A stretch of DNA of 43,475 nucleotides from CAYMAX01 sp964388595 (GTDB lineage: Bacteria > Bacteroidota > Bacteroidia > Bacteroidales > UBA932), in NCBI GenBank assembly GCA_964388595.1, contig CAYMAX010000005.1, positions 1 to 43,475 of the forward strand. Reading direction: 5' to 3'. Under the pieces are notes generated by a model. The model made no database searches and had not been told where the DNA came from. It was given only the letters and a program-made list of their open reading frames with translations. Made by a program: the position numbers and the translations under genes. How positions within the stretch are numbered: position 1 is the stretch's first letter; the number at the start of each line of letters is the position of its first letter. Of the stretch, positions 7,101-13,576 are shown one piece after another.

Positions 7101-7568
7101 ATTGTCGTATGTAATGTATGGGTCATCCATATCTACCCAGTACCCTATTCTCTCAGTGAGCGACATCCATTCTTTGGTATATCTCATCACCTGCTGACGA
7201 CAAGTCTTGTTATACTCCTCTACAGAGATTTTCTTCCCGATATCCTCTTTGGTAATGCCAAGCATTTTCTCCACTCCGAGCTCCACCGGAAGTCCGTGTG
7301 TGTCCCATCCCGCTTTTCTCTCGACAAGATATCCCATCTGAGTCTTATACCTGCAGAAGACATCTTTTATGGAACGAGCCATCACGTGATGAATGCCGGG
7401 CATGCCGTTGGCAGAAGGAGGACCTTCGAAGAAGACATATTTGGGACAATCTTTTCTAAATTCCAAAGACTTGTGAAAGAGATTATCTTCCTTCCATTTA
7501 TTTAATACCGAACGATTTATATCGACTAAATCTAATCCTTTATACTCCTTAAACTTCATCTGTTTCAT
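4164..7568 (-). CDS. ileS: Isoleucyl-tRNA synthetase, long type
   Basis: IleRS charges tRNA-Ile with isoleucine. At about 1134 residues it is longer than the E. coli type. The class I signatures are PPSANGMPGIHH (HIGH equivalent, around residue 55) and KNGNKMSKRLGN (KMSKS equivalent). The editing (CP1) domain includes FFLAWTTTPWTLPSNTALCVGP and GTGIVHIAPTFGADD. The 'KMSKR' form and the overall length point to the IleRS2 group, which established work links to lower mupirocin sensitivity; that phenotype is inferred only. Start: an in-frame TTG at 7580 lies inside the -7 promoter element, so it is rejected; ATG 7568 or ATG 7559 (MKFKEYKGLDL) are the realistic choices. Guanine deaminase follows by ATGA overlap. 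Confidence 0.97.
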   Translation of the reverse strand: MKQMKFKEYKGLDLVDINRSVLNKWKEDNLFHKSLEFRKDCPKYVFFEGPPSANGMPGIHHVMARSIKDVFCRYKTQMGYLVERKAGWDTHGLPVELGVEKMLGITKEDIGKKISVEEYNKTCRQQVMRYTKEWMSLTERIGYWVDMDDPYITYDNRYIETLWYLLKKIYDKGLLYKGYSIQPYSPAAGTGLSSHELNQPGCYRDVKDTTAVVQFTVIRDDKSERLFELSGGDSVFFLAWTTTPWTLPSNTALCVGPKIEYVMVRSSNPYTSQPGVFIVAKSLIEAHFNSKIPFEIIKEGILGKELAGISYQQLIPWIRPDEGAFKVITGDFVTTEDGTGIVHIAPTFGADDDKVAKINHIPPMMIRDAAGVMQAQVDRSGKMYRIEDMDPSFVAERVDTALYKDFAGRFVKNDYDDKATPETPTLDVDICVMLKQQNKAFKIEKHIHNYPHCWRTDKPILYYPLDSWFIRSTAVQDRLVALNKTIDWHPESTGSGRFGKWLENLQDWNLSRSRYWGTPLPIWRTEDAAQEKCIGSAKELYQEIEKSCKAGFMKSNPMKEAGFDPEDQSAANFQKIDLHRPYVDNIVLVSDNGRKMVRESDLIDVWFDSGAMPFAQEGLAKLGSPEFGQTADFIAEGVDQTRGWFFTLHTISTIINDRIAFKSVVSNGLVLDKNGNKMSKRLGNAVDPFKALDEYGADALRWYMLTNSQHWDNLRFDEAGVDEVRRKFFGTLYNTYSFFALYANVDGFDNRHPEIDLKERPEIDRWLISLLNTLIKNVLASYENYDVTSAGRMIQDFVCDNLSNWYVRLNRKRFWGGNMDNDKLAAYQTLYSALETIAILSAPIAPFFMERLFDDLNEVSGGHSEISVHLMKMPVYDPKAIDKDLEERMELAQKSSSMILALRRKVNIKVRQPLAKLVIPVIDRKIEKQFVKIKSLVLSEVNVKEVEFIKDTTGLITKKIKPNFKSLGKRYGKLMKDISTAFGTLSQKEISAIEESGVNNSEYVLHLPCGDVSLTNEDYQIISEDMPGWLVATEGALTVALDITISDELRNEGVARELINRIQNLRKDSNFEVTDKINVTVEYKKEIADALESFRDYVCSQTLALDIVLKEHLSEGSDIEWIDNDTVKLKIQKQ

Positions 7569-7577
7569 TTTAGCACG

Positions 7578-7585
7578 CAAAGATA
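7578..7585 (-). promoter_or_regulatory. -7 element for ileS
   Basis: TATCTTTG on the minus strand is an exact TAnnTTTG match, about 10 bases before ATG 7568 and 19 before ATG 7559. No TTTG is found at the expected -33 distance, so the promoter is supported by one element only. Its position favours the 7559 start. Confidence 0.5.
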
Positions 7586-7591
7586 GTATTT

Positions 7592-7622
7592 TTTGCAGAT
7601 AGATTATTCTTTCTTACTTTTG
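7592..7622 (+). promoter_or_regulatory. Bacteroides-type promoter of cvpA
   Basis: TTTG at 7592-7595, 19 bases, then TACTTTTG at 7615-7622 fit the TTTG-N19-21-TAnnTTTG consensus exactly. The cvpA ATG at 7647 is 24 bases further on, a plausible leader length. The element is back to back with the ileS promoter. Confidence 0.7.
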
Positions 7623-7646
7623 GAGACTAATGTTAAAACTCATCCT

Positions 7647-8171
7647 ATGAAATTTCCATTGATAGACATCGTCATCCTGGTAATATTTGCGATAGCCATC
7701 TTCAAAGGCATCAAAGACGGATTCATCAAACAGATCGGAGGCATCGCAGGGCTCCTGCTCGGATTTTTCCTCGCCTACAAGTTTTCTTCTCTTCTCTCGG
7801 GTTGGCTCAAACAATGGCTCAATGCTTCAGAGTCGATAGTAAAGATCGTCTCTTTTGCCCTCATCATTATCGCTGTCATTCTTTGTATGTCCCTGATAGG
7901 CAAACTCGTGGAGAAAATCATAAAGATTACTACCCTGGGCTGGCTCAACAGGCTTCTTGGGGTGATTTTCGCCTTATTTGCTGCTGTCCTCATAGTGGGA
8001 GTATTCATTTCGTTAATCAACTATGTCAACGAAAGCTGGTTTGTCTTAATACCTTCCGACAAGATGTCCGAGTCCAAACTCATAGGACCCATTACCAAAG
8101 TTACCGACGTAATCTTTCCTTACTTGAAGACTTTCTTCACAACTACAGGCAAAGGGGTAATTCCTGCGTAA
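7647..8171 (+). CDS. CvpA-family membrane protein
   Basis: CvpA-family proteins are small polytopic inner-membrane proteins, first linked to colicin V production in E. coli, with an unsettled biochemical role. The 174-residue product (start MKFPLIDIVILVIF) has hydrophobic segments near residues 4-22, 25-44, 60-80 and 98-120 and the family-like GIKDGFIKQIGGIAGLLLG region with conserved glycines. A longer in-frame start at 7593 would begin within the promoter, so ATG 7647 is chosen. It stands just upstream of the peptide-export locus but has its own promoter, and about 45 bases separate it from the next promoter element. CvpA genes occur widely in Bacteroidota outside such loci, so I do not claim it belongs to the export system. 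Confidence 0.85.
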   Translation: MKFPLIDIVILVIFAIAIFKGIKDGFIKQIGGIAGLLLGFFLAYKFSSLLSGWLKQWLNASESIVKIVSFALIIIAVILCMSLIGKLVEKIIKITTLGWLNRLLGVIFALFAAVLIVGVFISLINYVNESWFVLIPSDKMSESKLIGPITKVTDVIFPYLKTFFTTTGKGVIPA

Positions 8172-8217
8172 CAAAAAAGTATTGACAAAATCGTTCTTTT
8201 TCTTTCATCTCATCTAT

Positions 8218-8225
8218 TAGTTTTG
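8218..8225 (+). promoter_or_regulatory. -7 element for the peptide-export locus
   Basis: TAGTTTTG matches TAnnTTTG and lies 24 bases before the ATG of the 50-residue protein. No TTTG is present 19-21 bases upstream, so this may be a weaker or regulated promoter. It is the only candidate between cvpA and the locus. Confidence 0.45.
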
Positions 8226-8249
8226 TAGCAGAAAACAAAACTTGAGGCG

Positions 8250-8402
8250 ATGGAAGAAGAAAATTTACAATCCGAAATTTTAAAGACGGTCGAGGGGATG
8301 CTTCCCCGTTTAAACGAAAGGATAATATCATCCTACGTACTCATTCTCGTCATATCCTTGTTGATCTGCATCATTCCTTTGCTCACTTATTCATTACTAT
8401 GA
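8250..8402 (+). CDS. 50-residue single-TM protein heading the peptide-export locus
   Basis: I do not recognise this family. The frame ATG 8250 to TGA 8400-8402 encodes 50 residues: a charged N-terminal half (MEEENLQSEILKTVEGMLPR) and one hydrophobic segment from about residue 25 to 47, predicted as a transmembrane helix with the N terminus inside. A GAGG sequence sits just before the ATG and a TAnnTTTG element 24 bases upstream. The stop overlaps an ATG (8399) that opens a five-codon frame whose own stop overlaps the exporter ATG at 8413, so ribosomes could pass directly to the exporter. Small membrane proteins next to bacteriocin exporters are often immunity proteins; an accessory subunit of the exporter is the alternative. 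It has no double-glycine leader. Confidence 0.6.
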   Translation: MEEENLQSEILKTVEGMLPRLNERIISSYVLILVISLLICIIPLLTYSLL

Positions 8403-8412
8403 ACTTACAGCT

Positions 8413-10533
8413 ATGAGAAGTGAGATTAAGATTCGTCAACACGATAAGACCGACTGTGCAGCTGCCTGCATCTCTTCTATTTGCTCTTTCTATGGGCTTA
8501 ACCTTCCACTGACAGTTATTCGGGACGCCTGCGGCACCGATAAGACCGGTACCAGTCTGAAAGGGATCCTCGATGCAGCCCCTAAGGTGGGTATGAGTGC
8601 CAAGGCACTCAAAGCCAAGGTTAAAAATATCCACGACCTGATAAGTATCGACAAACCTGTCATTCTTCATCTTCAGAGAAAAGATGGCTGGTTGCATTTC
8701 GTCGTTCTATACGAGATGGATAGAAAAAAAGCCCTTATCCTTGACCCGGAGGATGGAGAGCTGCATAGATTGACACATGGTGAATTGGAAGAATTGTGGA
8801 GCGGGTATATAGTAATAATGGCCCCATCACCTGATTTTCAGAAGGGAGAGAGAAGAAAAAGCCTTCTTTCTCGTTGCGCCACTCTGTTCAAAGTAAATCG
8901 AAAAGAGCTTCTTTCCTCATTTGTCGGCGCCATCATTTTTATTGTCATCGGTCTGAGTTCTTCTCTTTTCCTTCAACAAATCATTGACAAAGTATTGCCA
9001 TCCAAAGATATACCTCTGCTCATTTTCTTTTCAGTCGCCATGCTTTTACTGATGGGACTTTCCCTTTTCGTAGGATATGTCCGTTCCCTTTTGATGGTAA
9101 GAACGAGCATCAAGGTAGATGCTCATCTGATAATGGCCTATCTTAACAAATTGCTTGAACTTCCACTCTCGTTTTTCAGTAACAGGAGCAGTGGGGAGCT
9201 TAACTCCCGTATCGGAGACGCTTATCGCATAAGGAATTTCGTCTCTGTCAGACTGACTGTCATTATCGTCAGTATCATTTCTTTTCTAGCTTCGATTCTT
9301 ATTCTCTTCACATATTATTGGAAACTGGCCCTTTTGACACTGATGTTCGTCCCTTTGTATGCCATCCTATACAAGATTTCAGACACAGTCAACAAAAGAA
9401 GGAATAAAAAAATCATTGAAGCCTCCGCCCGTTTCGAAGGGATGACCATAGAGACTATCTCTTCCATCAGAGGTATCAGATATTTTGGTTCCGGAAAGGC
9501 AACTTCCAGGAAGATTGAAAAGGAGTATGTCTCCTTCGCCGGTAATCTCTATCGTGGAGGGAAAAACGGAGTCGCTTTTTTCACTGCTTCAGATGCCATC
9601 ACCAAATCTCTCTCACTGATGGTGATATTGATTGGTTCTTATTTCGTTATTCATTCGGAACTCACTATCGGAGAGATGGTATCATTCTACACGATTGTCA
9701 CTTTTTTCACTTCTCCCATAATGACACTTTTGGAGAGTAACAGTCAGGTGACTGAAGCAAACATAGCGGCTGAACGACTTTTTGAGATTCTCGACCTCGA
9801 TTCAGAAGATACCGGGAGCACTCTCAATGTAAGCCTTACGGAAAGTATGGATATTTGCGTTCAGAACCTCTCCTTTTTTTACCCTGGGAGAGCACCTCTC
9901 TTTGACAATATCTCTTTCAGGCTCAAGAAGGGACAAATCAATGCAATAATCGGTAACAATGGCTGCGGGAAAAGTACTCTTGCCACCCTTTTGATGAGAG
10001 GCGATGTGCCCAGAGGAGGTACCATCATGGCAGGTGATGTCAATATTGCTCAAATACCTCTTTCTCAGTGGCGACAATATATCTCCATAGTCCCTCAAAG
10101 AGTTGACCTTTTCGACGGCACCATCTTGGAGAATATCTCACCCGATACCCAAAATGCCGATATAGATAAAATCATATCACTATGTAAGAAAGTGGGAGTA
10201 TACGATACTATCTTATCATTCCCCGAAGGGCTGCTCAGCAGGACAGGTGAACGAGCTGCACTCCTGTCAGGGGGTGAAAAACAAAAAATAGCACTTGTAA
10301 GATCATTGTATAGAGAGCCTAAAGTGCTCATATTGGATGAGGTAACATCCTCTGTCGATGTGTCAGGAAGGATGACCATATCAAAGCTTATCAGAGATTT
10401 GGCAAGTGAAGGCATTACTATTATTCTCATCAGTCACGAGAGAGAGAGTCTCACTATGTGCGACAATATCATAGACATAACATCGAATGCGCATTCGACG
10501 GTGGAAATCTGCACACCTTCAATAGCAGTATAA
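8413..10533 (+). CDS. Peptidase-containing ABC exporter (C39 peptidase + TMD + NBD)
   Basis: This single 706-residue chain removes double-glycine leaders and pumps the peptide across the inner membrane. Domains in order: C39 peptidase (about 1-135) with Gln9, Cys15 (TDCAAAC), His95 (WLHFVVLY) and Asp111 (DPEDGE), a complete catalytic set; ABC transmembrane domain (about 160-455) with several hydrophobic helices; nucleotide-binding domain (about 480-700) with Walker A GNNGCGKST near 515, signature LLSGGEKQK and Walker B VLILDEVTSSVD including the catalytic Glu. The intact peptidase fits the two small genes directly downstream that encode double-glycine peptides. The start is 10 bases after the 50-residue gene. 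No modification enzyme is encoded nearby, so the cargo is probably unmodified. Confidence in the class is high; the cargo is inferred from adjacency. Confidence 0.95.
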   Translation: MRSEIKIRQHDKTDCAAACISSICSFYGLNLPLTVIRDACGTDKTGTSLKGILDAAPKVGMSAKALKAKVKNIHDLISIDKPVILHLQRKDGWLHFVVLYEMDRKKALILDPEDGELHRLTHGELEELWSGYIVIMAPSPDFQKGERRKSLLSRCATLFKVNRKELLSSFVGAIIFIVIGLSSSLFLQQIIDKVLPSKDIPLLIFFSVAMLLLMGLSLFVGYVRSLLMVRTSIKVDAHLIMAYLNKLLELPLSFFSNRSSGELNSRIGDAYRIRNFVSVRLTVIIVSIISFLASILILFTYYWKLALLTLMFVPLYAILYKISDTVNKRRNKKIIEASARFEGMTIETISSIRGIRYFGSGKATSRKIEKEYVSFAGNLYRGGKNGVAFFTASDAITKSLSLMVILIGSYFVIHSELTIGEMVSFYTIVTFFTSPIMTLLESNSQVTEANIAAERLFEILDLDSEDTGSTLNVSLTESMDICVQNLSFFYPGRAPLFDNISFRLKKGQINAIIGNNGCGKSTLATLLMRGDVPRGGTIMAGDVNIAQIPLSQWRQYISIVPQRVDLFDGTILENISPDTQNADIDKIISLCKKVGVYDTILSFPEGLLSRTGERAALLSGGEKQKIALVRSLYREPKVLILDEVTSSVDVSGRMTISKLIRDLASEGITIILISHERESLTMCDNIIDITSNAHSTVEICTPSIAV

Positions 10534-10552
10534 TTTATTAATATTCAACATT

Positions 10553-10747
10553 ATGGAAAGAATTAATCTAAGGAAGTATGAGGGGTTTGAATCAATTGAT
10601 TCTTCCCAACTTTACTCCATTAAAGGGGGAATTTCATTTAGAGAGCTTTGGGCCATCCTGAAAACTCTCGAAGAGATTTACAACACTCTCAAAGAGTATA
10701 AAGATGACTTTATGCAGGGATTCGAAGAGGGATGGAACATGGTTTAA
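10553..10747 (+). CDS. Double-glycine leader peptide A
   Basis: A 64-residue pro-peptide 20 bases after the exporter gene. The leader is residues 1-26 and ends in FESIDSSQLYSIKGG; hydrophobic residues at -15 (F), -12 (I), -7 (L) and -4 (I) before the cut match the pattern bound by C39 peptidases. The predicted mature peptide of 38 residues starts ISFRELWAILK and ends QGFEEGWNMV. It can form an amphipathic helix, has no Cys, is acidic (8 Asp/Glu against 4 Lys/Arg) and contains GxxxG at Gly56/Gly60. GxxxG is a known helix-pairing motif of two-peptide (class IIb) bacteriocins, though those are usually cationic. Function unproven: bacteriocin subunit or signal peptide. No homologue recognised. 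Confidence 0.75.
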   Translation: MERINLRKYEGFESIDSSQLYSIKGGISFRELWAILKTLEEIYNTLKEYKDDFMQGFEEGWNMV

Positions 10748-10768
10748 CTTTTTTTAAAAACAAGATTT

Positions 10769-10960
10769 ATGAAACACAATGACAATTTTATAACTGTTGA
10801 CCAAGATCAGGCTTGTATCATAGCCGGAGGTCGCTCTGCCGAATTCGCAGAATTTGTTAAAATGTTGGGAATAGGATGTGGGATGATTGCCAAACTCCTA
10901 TGGAAAGCATTTATAAGTTCCAACGACGTAGAATACTATAATTACTCTGTTCAAGGGTGA
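10769..10960 (+). CDS. Double-glycine leader peptide B
   Basis: A 63-residue pro-peptide 21 bases after peptide A. The leader (1-21) ends FITVDQDQACIIAGG. Aligned at the cut it shares F(-15), D(-11), Q(-8), I(-4) and GG with peptide A, while the mature parts are unrelated. The predicted mature peptide (42 residues, starting RSAEFAEFVKMLGIGCGMIA) has a hydrophobic central stretch with GxxxG at Gly34/Gly38, one Cys (Cys37) and a Tyr/Asn-rich tail (DVEYYNYSVQG); net charge is about zero. A single Cys would allow a dimer but no internal disulfide. It is followed by a strong intrinsic terminator, so A and B close the first transcription unit. Role as the partner of peptide A is inferred. Confidence 0.72.
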   Translation: MKHNDNFITVDQDQACIIAGGRSAEFAEFVKMLGIGCGMIAKLLWKAFISSNDVEYYNYSVQG

Positions 10961-10973
10961 TATGTAAATAATT

Positions 10974-11004
10974 GATGTTCGGGAGAATTCCCGAACATCT
11001 TTTT
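10974..11004 (+). terminator. Intrinsic terminator after the peptide genes
   Basis: GATGTTCGGGA and TCCCGAACATC form a perfect 11-bp stem (10974-10984 with 10989-10999) around a GAAT loop, followed directly by a run of T. It separates the exporter and peptide genes from the outer-membrane channel and adaptor genes. Partial read-through would set a high peptide to channel ratio. Confidence 0.85.
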
Positions 11005-11006
11005 CT

Positions 11007-11014
11007 TATATTTG
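11007..11014 (+). promoter_or_regulatory. -7 element for the channel/adaptor genes
   Basis: TATATTTG matches TAnnTTTG exactly, directly after the terminator T run and 26 bases before the next ATG. No TTTG at -33 is visible, since that distance falls inside the terminator hairpin. Confidence 0.55.
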
Positions 11015-11040
11015 CGCTCTATTTAGAGAAAGCATAGTGT

Positions 11041-12360
11041 ATGTATAAAAGATTCTTATCATTAGCAGTGTTTTTGGCACTTGCACCTTTATACTGTTAC
11101 GCTCAGGAATTGTGGACACTTGAAAAGTGCATCAACTACGCTTGGGAAAACAATCTTCAGATTAAACAGCAGAACATAGCAGTTCAACAGAATAAAAACA
11201 CTCTCACTCAGTCCAAAATAGATTTGGCTCCCAGTTTTTCCGGCTCCTTGAGCCAAAATATGAGTTGGGGAAAGTCCATTGACCTCCAGACACTGAAAGT
11301 CATCGACCATAAGCTCTCCAGCAGCACTTCAGGTTCTGTCAATGCTTCTGCTACTCTTTTTGATGGACTTGCCAAATTCAATACTATTAAGAGCAATCAA
11401 TCTTCTTTGGAAATATCACTCCAAGAGGTCAGCAAACTCAAAAACAATATCTCAATATCGATTACCAAAGCTTTTCTGCAGGTACTGCTTGCCAAGCAGA
11501 TTCTCACCACCACTCAGGAAAACTTTAAATCCATTGCCGAGCAGCGCGAACGCACCAAGAAGCTTGTAGACGCAGGTAATCAGGCATATACAGCCCTGCT
11601 CGATATTGAGGCACAGCTTGCCACTGAGAGGGTGCAAGTGGTCACTGCAGAGAACAATGTTGTGACGAACACACTTACCCTCATGCAGCTGCTTGACCTT
11701 CAGTTTTCCCGCGATTTTGAGATTTCTTCTCCAGATATTGAATACGCCATAGAGTCATTCGTAAAGGCAGACATAGACAGTCTTTACGAGACATCTACAG
11801 CTTTACCGAGGATAAAGAGCGCCGAACTTTCGCTTCAGAAGAGCAAGTATGACCTTAGGGTGGCCAAGGGAAGTTACTATCCACGCCTTTCACTTTCAGC
11901 CGGTTATGGTACATTTTTCAGTTCAAATACTTCTGATCCGTTTTTCACCCAGTTGGGGAACAACTTCAATCCATCTCTCGGCTTCGGATTGAGTATCCCC
12001 ATTTTTTCCAACTGGAGAGTGAACACCAATGTCAGGAATGCCAAACTTGCAGTTGAGAGCAAAGAGATAGAACTTCGTTCCCAACATCAAAATCTCTATA
12101 AAGAGATACAGACAGCTGTCAATGATGCCAATTCATATTATCAGAAATTACTCGCTTCTGACATCAATCTCAAGGCTATGCAGGAATCTTTCAGATTCGT
12201 GGAGCAGAAATTCAATGTAGGGGCAGTCAACAGTACAGATTATACAGTTTCCAAGACCAATCTTTTCAAAGCTCAGTCAGAATACTATCAAGCAAAATAT
12301 CAATTGGTATTTCAATTAAAAATCTTAGATTTCTACAAAGGAATCCCCATATCTCTATAA
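11041..12360 (+). CDS. TolC-like outer-membrane efflux protein
   Basis: A 439-residue OEP-family protein that forms the trimeric outer-membrane and periplasmic channel of type I secretion or efflux systems. It begins with a cleavable signal peptide (MYKRFLSLAVFLALAPLYCYA, cut near residue 21), then shows the duplicated TolC pattern: helical segments rich in Gln/Asn/Lys (LEKCINYAWENNLQIKQQNI; later ELRSQHQNLYKEIQTAV) alternating with strand segments (SLSAGYGTFF, GFGLSIPIF). The adaptor gene follows 4 bases later, and the exporter with two cargo peptides lies upstream, so together they form an export path across both membranes. It could also serve another exporter, since TolC proteins are often shared. 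Confidence 0.92.
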   Translation: MYKRFLSLAVFLALAPLYCYAQELWTLEKCINYAWENNLQIKQQNIAVQQNKNTLTQSKIDLAPSFSGSLSQNMSWGKSIDLQTLKVIDHKLSSSTSGSVNASATLFDGLAKFNTIKSNQSSLEISLQEVSKLKNNISISITKAFLQVLLAKQILTTTQENFKSIAEQRERTKKLVDAGNQAYTALLDIEAQLATERVQVVTAENNVVTNTLTLMQLLDLQFSRDFEISSPDIEYAIESFVKADIDSLYETSTALPRIKSAELSLQKSKYDLRVAKGSYYPRLSLSAGYGTFFSSNTSDPFFTQLGNNFNPSLGFGLSIPIFSNWRVNTNVRNAKLAVESKEIELRSQHQNLYKEIQTAVNDANSYYQKLLASDINLKAMQESFRFVEQKFNVGAVNSTDYTVSKTNLFKAQSEYYQAKYQLVFQLKILDFYKGIPISL

Positions 12361-12364
12361 TGTT

Positions 12365-13576
12365 ATGTCAAAAAAGAAAAAGAGTCCCAAAACATGGATT
12401 TTTATAGTAGTTGCGGCAGTTCTCATTGCTGCACTTGTGATTTATAAATTAACCAATAAAAAAGAAGGGATTGTTGTAGAAATCGGACACCCATCCATTT
12501 CGACAATAGTGGAATCTATTCCTGCCAACGGCAAGATACAGCCCGTAACAGAAGTTAAGATCTCCCCCGATGTCTCAGGAGAGATTATCGAGCTCAATTA
12601 CGAGGAGGGAGATTATGTCAAGAAGGGGGATTTAATCATCAAGATCAAACAGGATGTTTACATCTCTCTCAGAGATAGAGCCATCGCCTCTCTTAATTCT
12701 ATCAAAGCCCAATACACTCAGCAGCAGGCGCAGCTCAGACAGATAGAATTGAGTTACAATCGTAACAAGACTCTTTATGAGCAGAAAGCCATTTCTCAGT
12801 CAGATTATGAGACCGCTATCTCACAATACGAAGTGGCCAAAGAACAGCTCAAAGCTGCAGAATATAATGTTCAAAGTGCCAATGCCTCTCTCAAAGAAGC
12901 TGAGGAAAATCTCATAAAGACCATCATTTATGCCCCTATGGATGGCATCATCTCCAAGCTTAGTGTGGAAAGAGGAGAGCGTGTTGTGGGTACATCTCAA
13001 ATGGCCGGCACCGAAATGCTCCGCATAGCCAACCTCGATAAAATGGAAGTATTGGTGGATGTCAATGAGAATGACATCATCAGAATCAAAGAAAAAGATA
13101 CTGCCACCATAGATGTCGATGCCTATCCCAACAGAGTATTTAAAGGGATTGTCACTCAAATAGCCAATTCTGCCAAGAACATCGGTTCTACTACAGAGCA
13201 AGTCACCAATTTCGAAGTCAAAGTCGAGATTCTTCCCGACTCATATCGGGATATTATCAATACCAAATCCATCCCTTTCAGACCGGGGATGTCTGCATCT
13301 GTGCAGATTATCACCGAGAAAAAAGAGAATATCCTCACTGTCCCTCTTCAGGCTGTCACTACCAAGATTGGTGCGGAAGGTGAGTATGTATATGTCTATT
13401 CAGATTCGCTCTCTACTGTCAAGGCGGCCAAAATTATTACCGGTATTCAGGACATCAACAATATCGAAATCATTGATGGTATCGACCAAAATACTTCGAT
13501 AGTAACCGGCCCCTACTCTACCATCAACAAGACTCTGAAAGATGATTTGAAAGTCACCTCTTCAACGAAGAAATAA
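12365..13576 (+). CDS. HlyD/MacA-type periplasmic adaptor
   Basis: A 403-residue membrane-fusion protein that bridges an inner-membrane transporter and the TolC channel. It has an N-terminal membrane anchor (about residues 11-27, WIFIVVAAVLIAALVIY), a biotinyl-lipoyl-like half (KISPDVSGEIIELNYEEGDY), a long coiled-coil hairpin (about 100-185), the second lipoyl half (IIYAPMDGIISKLSVERGER) and beta-barrel and membrane-proximal domains to the end. The sequence is closer to MacA/RND-type adaptors than to classical HlyD. In many Bacteroidota such TolC-adaptor pairs are followed by macB; none is present here, so the upstream C39 ABC exporter is the likely partner. Its stop shares one base with the tsaB start (TAATG). 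Confidence 0.92.
   Translation: MSKKKKSPKTWIFIVVAAVLIAALVIYKLTNKKEGIVVEIGHPSISTIVESIPANGKIQPVTEVKISPDVSGEIIELNYEEGDYVKKGDLIIKIKQDVYISLRDRAIASLNSIKAQYTQQQAQLRQIELSYNRNKTLYEQKAISQSDYETAISQYEVAKEQLKAAEYNVQSANASLKEAEENLIKTIIYAPMDGIISKLSVERGERVVGTSQMAGTEMLRIANLDKMEVLVDVNENDIIRIKEKDTATIDVDAYPNRVFKGIVTQIANSAKNIGSTTEQVTNFEVKVEILPDSYRDIINTKSIPFRPGMSASVQIITEKKENILTVPLQAVTTKIGAEGEYVYVYSDSLSTVKAAKIITGIQDINNIEIIDGIDQNTSIVTGPYSTINKTLKDDLKVTSSTKK

Noticed and set aside
7569..7580. Upstream TTG start for ileS at 7580
   Set aside because: It falls within the TATCTTTG promoter element, upstream of any likely transcript start.
7647..8171. CvpA-family protein as a bacteriocin-production component
   Set aside because: The family name comes from colicin V, but the gene has its own promoter and is widespread outside such loci.
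11075..11085. Sigma54 promoter (TGGCAC...TTGCA)
   Set aside because: The two blocks are adjacent instead of about five bases apart, and lie inside the TolC signal-peptide codons.
8413..13576. Modified-peptide (RiPP) cluster
   Set aside because: No modifying enzyme is encoded near; the exporter, channel and adaptor suffice for unmodified peptides.
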